Below, piece after piece: positions 41,870 through 48,239 of a stretch of 48,239 bases of DNA. Source of the DNA: Avanaerovorax sp964442135 (GTDB lineage Bacteria > Bacillota > Clostridia > Peptostreptococcales > Anaerovoracaceae); NCBI GenBank assembly GCA_964442135.1, contig CAYTYN010000009.1, forward strand, positions 1-48,239, written 5' to 3'. Numbering within the stretch: position 1 is the first letter of the stretch; every line of letters starts with the position of its first letter. A model generated the notes under the pieces. That model was not told where the DNA came from and ran no database searches. It saw only the letters and a program-made list of their open reading frames with translations. A program made the position numbers and the translations under genes.

Positions 41870-43618
41870 ATGAAGATCATAATAGGGCAGGGAAGCTGCG
41901 GTATAGCCACCGGAGCGAAAAAGACCGAAGCTGAATTTGAAAAGCAGCTGAAGGAGAAAAATGCCGCCGCTACCTTGGATTTCACCGGATGCGTCGGAAC
42001 GTGCTATCTGGAGCCAATCGTTGACGTATACGATGACGACGGTTCCATGACCAGATATGTCAAGGTGCAGGCTGACCGGGTTGAAAAGATAGTAGACGAG
42101 CATATACTCGGCGGAAGGCCTGTAGACGAGTATGCAATCTCGGAGGAGGATCAGCAATTCCTGAAGAATCAGGAGAGGATAGTCCTTCGCCACTGCGGTC
42201 GTATAAATCCGGAAAACATAGATGAGTATATCGCCGTAGGCGGATATGAGGCTACGAAGAAGGTGCTCACATCCATGACGGCGGATCAGGTAATAGAAGA
42301 GATAAAGGTATCCAACCTGAGAGGCCGCGGAGGCGCCGGATTCCCGACCTGGTTTAAGTGGAACGCGGCTAAGGGCAATCCGGGGAAGGATAAATATATC
42401 GTCTGTAACGCGGACGAGGGCGATCCCGGCGCGTTTATGGACCGTTCCGTCCTGGAGGGCGACCCTCACTCCGTCCTGGAGGGCATGATAATAGGCGGAT
42501 TCGCCATGGGCGCTACGGAAGGGGTCATCTACTGCAGAGCGGAATACCCTCTTGCCATTAAAAGACTTGAAATTGCCCTTGAGCAGGCGAGAGAAAAGGG
42601 ATTCCTGGGAAAAGACATATTCGGGAGCGGATACAATTTCGACATAAGGATAAAAGCCGGAGCCGGCGCTTTTGTCTGCGGAGAGGAAACTGCTCTCATA
42701 GCGTCTTTGGAGGGGGAAAGAGGTATGCCCAGGCTCAAGCCGCCTTTCCCTGCAGCCAGAGGATACTGGCAGGCTCCTACTAACATAAACAATGTAGAAA
42801 CCTACGCCAACGTTTCATGGATCATCATGAACGGCGGAGAAGCCTTCGCGAAGATCGGAAAAGGCCCTTCTACGGGAAGCAAGGTATTCGCTTTGGCAGG
42901 AAAGATCAGAAAGGGCGGACTCGCCGAGGTGCCCATGGGGCTTCCTCTGAAGGATATAATCTTCGGCATAGGAGGAGGCATTAAAAACGACAAGGTGTTT
43001 AAGGCTGTCCAGATGGGCGGGCCTTCCGGCGGATGCATACCGGCTGAGCTTATCGACACTCCCGTAACCTACGAGGATATAGTGAAGACCGGAGCTATAG
43101 TGGGTTCCGGCGGTATGATCGTCATGGACGAGGACACCTGCATGGTCGACATGGCCAGATACTTCCTGGACTTCACTAAGAAGGAATCCTGCGGAAAGTG
43201 CAACTACTGCCGCGTAGGAACCAAGAGAATGCTGGAGATCCTGGAGAGGATCACCGGTGGAGAAGGAAGGGACGGAGATATCGAGCTGCTGGAGGAGCTG
43301 GCAGGAAAGATAAAGGACGGTTCCCTTTGCGGCCTGGGACAGACTGCTCCTAATCCGGTTCTCACTACTTTGAAATACTTCAGGAACGAATACGAGGATC
43401 ACATCTATAATCACAAGTGTACGGCCCGCTCCTGCAAGGCTCTCATCCGCTTCCGGATAACCGACAAGTGCGTAGGATGTACGGCCTGCTCGAGGAAGTG
43501 TCCTGTAGAGGCTATATCCGGACAAGTAAAGGAAAAGCACGGGATCGATCAGATTAAGTGCATAAAGTGCGGCAAGTGTGAAGAGACGTGCAGGTTCGGA
43601 GCAATAGAAAGAGAGTAG
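41870..43618 (+). CDS. NuoF/HydB-like NAD(H):FMN subunit with extra iron-sulfur domains
   Basis: 582-aa flavoprotein. Residues 1-90 are a thioredoxin-like [2Fe-2S] domain (CGIATGAKK, then GCVGTCYLEP). The core (about 120-480) carries the glycine-rich NADH/FMN sites GRGGAGFPTWFKW and CNADEGDPGAFMDRSVLEGDPH, AGAGAFVCGEETALIASLEG, and the [4Fe-4S] site SCGKCNYCRVGTKRMLEI. The C-terminal 60 residues are a two-cluster ferredoxin (CVGCTACSRKCPVEAI, CIKCGKCEETCRFGAI). This is the HydB-type layout of bifurcating complexes, longer than respiratory NuoF. Start ATG 41870 follows TAGGAGGT by 11 nt. No H-cluster hydrogenase gene is linked. Confidence 0.94.
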   Translation: MKIIIGQGSCGIATGAKKTEAEFEKQLKEKNAAATLDFTGCVGTCYLEPIVDVYDDDGSMTRYVKVQADRVEKIVDEHILGGRPVDEYAISEEDQQFLKNQERIVLRHCGRINPENIDEYIAVGGYEATKKVLTSMTADQVIEEIKVSNLRGRGGAGFPTWFKWNAAKGNPGKDKYIVCNADEGDPGAFMDRSVLEGDPHSVLEGMIIGGFAMGATEGVIYCRAEYPLAIKRLEIALEQAREKGFLGKDIFGSGYNFDIRIKAGAGAFVCGEETALIASLEGERGMPRLKPPFPAARGYWQAPTNINNVETYANVSWIIMNGGEAFAKIGKGPSTGSKVFALAGKIRKGGLAEVPMGLPLKDIIFGIGGGIKNDKVFKAVQMGGPSGGCIPAELIDTPVTYEDIVKTGAIVGSGGMIVMDEDTCMVDMARYFLDFTKKESCGKCNYCRVGTKRMLEILERITGGEGRDGDIELLEELAGKIKDGSLCGLGQTAPNPVLTTLKYFRNEYEDHIYNHKCTARSCKALIRFRITDKCVGCTACSRKCPVEAISGQVKEKHGIDQIKCIKCGKCEETCRFGAIERE

Positions 43619-43633
43619 GAAGGAGGAGATACA

Positions 43634-46600
43634 ATGGAAAAATTCAGATTGAACATAGACGGCAAAGAAGTCCTCGGCATTCCGGGACAGACTATTCTTG
43701 AAGTCGCCAGAGAAAACGATATCTTTATTCCTACGCTCTGCTACGACGAAAGAACCAGGATATACGGATCATGCGGACTCTGTATGGTAGAGGTAGAGGG
43801 AAATCCGAAGCTCTGCAAGGCCTGCGCCACCACTATAGGGAACGGAATGGTCGTAACCACCAATACCGACAGGGTAATAGAATCCAGAAAGACTAATCTG
43901 GAGCTCCTCATCTCCAACCACAACGGAGACTGTAAGGCGCCGTGCTCCAAGGCATGCCCGGCAGGAACCGACTGCCAGGGATACGTGGGACTGGTAGCCA
44001 ACGGAGAGTTCGAGAAAGCCAATGAACTGATAAAGGACAGGATTCCTCTGCCGGCCTCTATCGGCAGGGTATGTCCCCATCCCTGCGAGGATGAGTGCAG
44101 AAGAGGGCTTATAGACGAGCCGATCAGCATCGCCGCCGTTAAGAGATTCGCCGGGGATTACGATCTCATGGCAGAGGAGAACTACGTGCCGGAATGTGCA
44201 GAGCCGACCGGAAAGACCGTAGCCATAATCGGAGGAGGTCCTATGGGCCTTTCCGCCGCATATTTCCTGAGACAGAAGGGTCACGACGTCACCATCTTCG
44301 ACGCCATGCCGAAGCTGGGAGGAATGCTCAGGTACGGTATTCCTGAGTACAGACTGCCGAAGGACGTCTTGGACGCCGAGATCGACATCATCAGAGAGAT
44401 GGGCGTTGATATGGTCACCGACACCAAGGTCGGAGAGGACATATCCTTCGAGACTATTCGCGGCGATTTTGACGCTGTCCTCATCGGAATAGGCGCGTGG
44501 GTATCCACGGGAACAGGCTGTAAGGGAGAGGACGCGGAAGGCGTTACAGGCGGAATCGATTTCCTCAGAAAGGTGGTTCGCAACCAGCACATAGACTTCG
44601 GAAAGAAGGTCGCCGTAGTCGGCGGAGGAAACACTGCCATGGACGCGTGCCGTACGGCGGTAAGGCTGGGCGCTTCTGAGGTCTACAATATCTACAGGAG
44701 AACCAAGGACGAAATGCCGGCTGACAGGCTGGAAATTGAAGAGGCTGAGGAAGAAGGAGTTATCTTCAAGAACCTTACCAATCCTCTCGAATACATAAAG
44801 GACGAGAACGGACACGTAAAGCAGGTAGTTCTTCAGGTTATGGAGCTGGGAGAGCCTGACGAGTCAGGAAGAAGGAAGCCGGTACCTGTGGAGGGTAAGA
44901 CAGAGACCCTCGACGTTGATACCGTTATACTGGCTATAGGTCAGGCCGTGGACGCGGCACCGTTCGATGTGGACAAGACCAGAAAGAACGCGGTATCCTA
45001 CGATCCCGGAACGTTTATGACCAGCATACCGGGCGTTTTCGCCGGAGGAGACTGCGGTAACGATAAGATATCCATCGCTGTAGAGGCCATAGCTGATGCG
45101 TGCAAGGCCAGCGAGGTAATAGACGCGTATCTGGACGGAGAGGCCGTGACCTACGAGCCGCCTTACTTCGTAGAGCGTACAGACGTTACCGAAAAGACCT
45201 TTGAGGACAGGGAAAGGCTGTGCAGAGAAAAGGCAGATCAGCTGTCCGCCGCAGAGAGAAAGGATAATTTCTCCGAAGTGGTATACGACGGTCTCACGGA
45301 GGATCAGGCAGTGGCTGAATGCTCCAGATGTCTTGAATGCGGCTGTCACGATTTCTTCGAATGTAAATTGGTAGAATTTGCTAACGAATACGGAGTCGAA
45401 CCTGATAGATTTGCAGGTGACAAGAATTTAACCGAGTTCGAGGATAACCATCCGTTTATCGTAAGAGACCCTGATAAGTGCATACTCTGCGGACTTTGCG
45501 TGAGAGTCTGCGACGAGGTCATGGGCGTAGGAGCCTTAGGCCTGGTCAACAGAGGATTCGACACAGTGGTGAAGCCTGCTCTCGAACAGTCTCTCGCCAA
45601 GTCGGGCTGTGAGTCCTGCGGACAGTGCGTAAGCGTATGCCCGGTAGGAGCTCTCCAGGAGAGGCTGACCATCCAAAAGGAAGTACCTCTCGAGACGGAA
45701 GCCGTAGAGACCACCTGCTCATATTGCTCTGTAGGATGCACTCTGGATCTGGAGTACTACGGAGATATGCTTATTAAGGCTAATCCGGACACCAAGGGTT
45801 ACGTAAACGAGGGACTTTGCTGTGGCAAAGGAAAATGGGGATTCGACGCGGCCCTCCTCGAGGGCAAGATCGTAGACCCTATGGTAAAGGACGGCGACGG
45901 ATTCAGAGAGACCGATTACCATGAAGCCATAGTCATGGCCGCTAAGAAGATGGAAGCCGTAAAGATCAGAAACGGAGCGGATTCCATAGCTGTGGCAATT
46001 TCAGACAGATATACCAATGAAGAAGCTTACGCCATAAAGAAGCTGGCCGGAGTGATTGGCGCTAAGACATTCACCTTCAATAAGCGCCACGACGCATTAA
46101 TTGACGTATTGGGAATGGATGCTTCTCCGAACACCATAGACGAGCTGCTTTCCACTGATCTGATCATAGTGACCGGATTCATGAAGAACAGGAGCGCCGT
46201 AATATGGAATAAGATAAGAAAGGCGGCTCTCGCGGGAGTGAAGGTGGTAGCCGTGAACACTCCTGACATATCGACAGACTTCTCCTTTGCTGACAAAGTG
46301 ATAACTGCGGAAAACTCCGTAGATTTCCTGAAGAAGGTAGCGAAGGCTCTCGTCGACATGGGCAAGGGCGAGGGACTGGAAGGACTGGACGAGTTCAAGA
46401 CCAGCCTTGCAGGTACAGAGCTTTGCGACGAAGCCAGAGAGGTCGCTGAAATGTACGCCAACGCTAAAAAGGCTATGCTGGTATATCAGCAGAATGTGGT
46501 AAGCGTTGAAGCCGCCACGCTGATGGGGGATTTAGCCGCTATTTCCGGACACATCGGAAAGCCTCGCGACGGCATACTGGCCATCAGACCTAAAAACAAT

Positions 46601-47143
46601 TCCCAGGGTCTCACCGACATGGGCATACGTGCCGGAGCTGAGGCAATGGAAGGCGTTAAGGGATTGATGATATTCGGCGAGGACCCTGTATGGGCTGATC
46701 TTTCCGGTTTGGAATTCCTGATGGTTTCTGACATATATATGACTGAAACAGGTAAGAAAGCTGACGTGTTCATTCCGGCCACAGGCTCTGCCAGCACCTG
46801 CGGTACCTACACCAATACGGAGAGGCGTCTCCTCCCTGTGGATCAGGCCATATTCGAGGATGTGGAATTCTCCAACTGGGAAATCGCCGCTGAAATCGCT
46901 GAAGTGTTCGAGGAGAATTTCGGATTCGAAGACGAGACGGATATATCGATGGAGATGGACGACGTTCTTCCTCTCTACAAGTACGCCGAGATCGGCGAGG
47001 TACTGGGAGAAGTTCTCACTCCGGCAAGGGTTAAGCTGGTTCCGGTAGAGGACGGCAAGCTTGTAGACGAGATTCCTTGCACCGATGCTCTCATGAACAT
47101 GATGAGCGAGAGGGTGCCTGCCGCCTTCACAGAGGTTGAGTAG
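43634..47143 (+). CDS. Fused NuoG-like / NfnB(GltD)-like / ferredoxin / molybdopterin-fold large subunit
   Basis: 1169-aa multidomain redox protein. Residues 1-90: NuoG-type [2Fe-2S] domain (Cys36, 47, 50, 61 or 64), then a His96/Cys100-Cys104-Cys108 cluster region. Residues 100-175: GltD/NfnB N-terminal iron-sulfur helical domain. Residues 194-505: FAD/NADP oxidoreductase with AIIGGGPMGLSAAY and VAVVGGGNTAMDACR, ending VFAGGDCGND. Residues 605-675: two [4Fe-4S] ferredoxin motifs (CILCGLCVRVC, CESCGQCVSVC). Residues 690-1169: molybdopterin-oxidoreductase-like domain starting CSYCSVGC with Cys729/730. The Cys/Sec expected as Mo ligand of formate dehydrogenases is absent, and so is the C-terminal MopB domain. 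With the two preceding genes this suggests an NAD(H)/NADP(H)/ferredoxin-linking, probably electron-bifurcating, transhydrogenase. Confidence 0.9.
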   Translation: MEKFRLNIDGKEVLGIPGQTILEVARENDIFIPTLCYDERTRIYGSCGLCMVEVEGNPKLCKACATTIGNGMVVTTNTDRVIESRKTNLELLISNHNGDCKAPCSKACPAGTDCQGYVGLVANGEFEKANELIKDRIPLPASIGRVCPHPCEDECRRGLIDEPISIAAVKRFAGDYDLMAEENYVPECAEPTGKTVAIIGGGPMGLSAAYFLRQKGHDVTIFDAMPKLGGMLRYGIPEYRLPKDVLDAEIDIIREMGVDMVTDTKVGEDISFETIRGDFDAVLIGIGAWVSTGTGCKGEDAEGVTGGIDFLRKVVRNQHIDFGKKVAVVGGGNTAMDACRTAVRLGASEVYNIYRRTKDEMPADRLEIEEAEEEGVIFKNLTNPLEYIKDENGHVKQVVLQVMELGEPDESGRRKPVPVEGKTETLDVDTVILAIGQAVDAAPFDVDKTRKNAVSYDPGTFMTSIPGVFAGGDCGNDKISIAVEAIADACKASEVIDAYLDGEAVTYEPPYFVERTDVTEKTFEDRERLCREKADQLSAAERKDNFSEVVYDGLTEDQAVAECSRCLECGCHDFFECKLVEFANEYGVEPDRFAGDKNLTEFEDNHPFIVRDPDKCILCGLCVRVCDEVMGVGALGLVNRGFDTVVKPALEQSLAKSGCESCGQCVSVCPVGALQERLTIQKEVPLETEAVETTCSYCSVGCTLDLEYYGDMLIKANPDTKGYVNEGLCCGKGKWGFDAALLEGKIVDPMVKDGDGFRETDYHEAIVMAAKKMEAVKIRNGADSIAVAISDRYTNEEAYAIKKLAGVIGAKTFTFNKRHDALIDVLGMDASPNTIDELLSTDLIIVTGFMKNRSAVIWNKIRKAALAGVKVVAVNTPDISTDFSFADKVITAENSVDFLKKVAKALVDMGKGEGLEGLDEFKTSLAGTELCDEAREVAEMYANAKKAMLVYQQNVVSVEAATLMGDLAAISGHIGKPRDGILAIRPKNNSQGLTDMGIRAGAEAMEGVKGLMIFGEDPVWADLSGLEFLMVSDIYMTETGKKADVFIPATGSASTCGTYTNTERRLLPVDQAIFEDVEFSNWEIAAEIAEVFEENFGFEDETDISMEMDDVLPLYKYAEIGEVLGEVLTPARVKLVPVEDGKLVDEIPCTDALMNMMSERVPAAFTEVE

Positions 47144-47166
47144 CATCACATGGATTAAACCATGAT

Positions 47167-47216
47167 AATCCGAACACATTATCCGGACGGGTGGCGTGTT
47201 CGGATTTGTCGTTTTA
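47167..47216 (+). terminator. Terminator of the redox operon
   Basis: 11-bp perfect stem AATCCGAACAC (47167-47177) with GTGTTCGGATT (47196-47206), then TGTCGTTTTATT. Confidence 0.8.
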
Positions 47217-47320
47217 TTAAAAAAATTCTGTAATAAAATCCCTGCCCCCTAGCTTTTCCTGCCGTAGTATGATAGTATTTATATTATAGTTTCGTATAAA
47301 AAAGGTTTGGAGAGGATTTT

Positions 47321-47935
47321 ATGTCTAATGTAACAAAATCAATTTTGGGAGGGATTGCATTGATACGCACAAAAATATCAGTTTTTTTATTAGTGCTTTT
47401 ATTGACATTAGCAGGTTGCCAAAATTCACAAAACAAAGGACAAACCGAAACGAACAAAACAGAATCTGCGGAAAGTACGGCAACTCAAATTGAAGCAGAA
47501 ACAACAGAAAACGGCTTTTCCTTAAAGCTCTATGCGGATAACAGCGTATACAGCACGGACGATGCCATTAAAATTTGGGCAACTCTGGAATATGCAGGCG
47601 ATGAAGATTCTGTTACTATTTGGCATGGTAACCCATATATTGTTTTTTCGATTACGGACGGCGCGGACCTCTATATAAGCGAGTTTGTCCATGATATTAT
47701 GATGAGTACCGTACTGGAAGAAGGAGAGCAGTATCGCTTCGATTATGTGAAGTCAGGCGAATACGATACGGTGGAATCAGACGCTGATTTTCGGGAGAGC
47801 TTTTATCAGGAAGAGGAACTGAAGCTTCCGGCAGGGACTTACACAATTTCGGCAGATGGTGAATTTTATCTGTCGGAGGACATACTATCCGCTGAAAAAG
47901 GCCCTTCTTGCGAATTACAAATTACAGTTCAATAA
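47321..47935 (+). CDS. Lipoprotein of unknown function
   Basis: 204-aa secreted lipoprotein. The signal peptide ends in lipobox LAGC (Cys33 from the ATG), followed by a Thr/Glu/Ser-rich spacer (about 34-62) and a beta-rich domain of about 140 residues (ENGFSLKLYADNSVYSTDDA, later KLPAGTYTISADGEF). The pattern suggests an immunoglobulin-like fold, but I do not recognise the family. ATG 47321 follows GGAGAGGA. An alternative TTG at 47360 has an excellent GGGAGGG six nt upstream and gives a more typical 19-residue signal peptide, so the true start may be there. The gene is clearly AT-richer than its neighbours, and the stop lies about 30 nt before the structured RNA region, so it may have arrived with a mobile element. 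Confidence 0.75.
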   Translation: MSNVTKSILGGIALIRTKISVFLLVLLLTLAGCQNSQNKGQTETNKTESAESTATQIEAETTENGFSLKLYADNSVYSTDDAIKIWATLEYAGDEDSVTIWHGNPYIVFSITDGADLYISEFVHDIMMSTVLEEGEQYRFDYVKSGEYDTVESDADFRESFYQEEELKLPAGTYTISADGEFYLSEDILSAEKGPSCELQITVQ

Positions 47936-47965
47936 CAATGAACAGCAAGGCGAGAGTATCGTTAC

Positions 47966-48239
47966 AGGCGTTCCGAAGACGGGACGCTGACATCTTCTTG
48001 GATTGGTAAGCTGCCAATCCGAGGCTTAGAGGCTTATTGGATTTCTCACCGGCGTCGGAACGCCTTCATTCCTAATCCATGCATAGAGGGCTCTCCTGCT
48101 CGGACAGTCCGGTATACGGAGGGTTTCGGTTACGGAACCACACCGGTGGCAAGTCTGCAATGGGATGTCAATTTGGTCTTGAGAATACATAGGGATTCGG
48201 CTCCTTTCGGAGCCGTGGGAGTCCGGCCTTTTGTCCGAA
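47966..48239 (+). ncRNA. Large structured RNA resembling HEARO/omega RNA of IscB elements (runs off the window)
   Basis: About 270 nt with no coding frame and many helices: an 11-bp perfect stem 47966-47976 with 48055-48065; inside it 48000-48006 with 48014-48020; GGTT/AACC at 48128-48139; a 7-bp hairpin 48198-48204 with 48209-48215; and a 7-bp long-range pairing 48100-48106 with 48232-48238 at the very end. The stretch CTGCAATGGGATGTCA (48155-48170) resembles, from memory, the conserved core of IscB omega RNA. HEARO/omega RNAs sit directly 5' of an HNH-RuvC (iscB) gene and guide it to DNA using a segment at the RNA 5' end. The gene would begin just outside the window. Strong for a structured RNA, moderate for the family. 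Confidence 0.55.

Noticed and set aside
41347..47143. NADP-reducing [FeFe] hydrogenase operon
   Set aside because: The three proteins lack the H-cluster motifs (TSCCPxW, MPCxxKxxE) of hydrogenase catalytic subunits.
43634..47143. Active formate dehydrogenase alpha subunit
   Set aside because: No Cys or Sec Mo ligand, no in-frame TGA and no C-terminal MopB domain; a GltD/NfnB module occupies the middle.
1..48239. CRISPR arrays, tRNA or rRNA genes
   Set aside because: No regularly spaced repeats, no cloverleaf with conserved TPsiC arm and no rRNA-like segment were seen by eye.

Overview
The window looks like chromosome of an anaerobic low-to-mid-GC Bacillota, most likely class Clostridia. The reasons are strong AGGAGG ribosome sites, extended -10 promoters, a priA-def-fmt-rsmB-stp-prkC-rsgA-rpe block, QueH-type queuosine synthesis, AsnA, ammonia-linked amino-acid catabolism and a flavin/iron-sulfur complex related to the NuoEFG/HydBC proteins of strict anaerobes. 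No rRNA, tRNA or CRISPR array was recognised. Species cannot be named from the sequence alone.

Layout. 1-4.9 kb: single genes with their own promoters and terminators (PhzF isomerase, orphan peptide-binding lipoprotein, XRE-cupin regulator, M18 aminopeptidase on the minus strand). 5.0-7.8 kb: purine nucleoside phosphorylase, a DUF1461 membrane protein and dihydroorotase. 7.8-8.5 kb: an unassigned stretch and a shortened P-loop gene. 8.6-14.5 kb: a GntR-type regulator divergent from a cluster of a DDAH/arginine-deiminase-like enzyme, a relic of a second deiminase, a YfcC/ArcD-like transporter, an AbgB-like M20 amidohydrolase and a RACo-like iron-sulfur ASKHA protein. This looks like a regulated catabolic module for an arginine derivative or conjugate. 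14.6-17.8 kb: D-cysteine desulfhydrase family enzyme, DUF554 protein and malic enzyme. 17.8-19.2 kb: a TIGR01212 radical SAM gene with a decayed HTH-Fic gene joined in frame to its 5' end. 19.4-30.3 kb: queH and asnA, then the long housekeeping run from priA to rpe, ending in csoR. 30.4-32.4 kb: a CsoR-type operator and a P1B ATPase. 32.5-39.9 kb: PBP1A (minus), comEC, holA and a DMT transporter. 40.0-41.2 kb: an island of different base and codon use (zinc-ribbon membrane protein plus decayed sequence). 41.2-47.2 kb: a three-gene operon for an electron-transfer flavoprotein complex. Its large subunit fuses a NuoG-like 2Fe-2S domain, an NfnB/GltD-like FAD-NADP module, ferredoxin clusters and a degenerate molybdopterin-type domain. 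47.3-48.2 kb: an AT-rich lipoprotein gene, then a highly structured non-coding stretch running off the end of the window.

The most unusual parts are: (a) the terminal structured RNA, which resembles HEARO/omega RNA, the guide RNA of IscB-type HNH transposon nucleases, so an iscB gene may begin just outside the window; (b) the NuoE/NuoF/fused NuoG-GltD complex, which looks like a bifurcating transhydrogenase and not a hydrogenase or formate dehydrogenase; (c) the GntR-controlled arginine-derivative cluster with a corrinoid-activator-like protein; and (d) several visible gene relics (Fic, P-loop kinase, deiminase) that mark past insertions and deletions.
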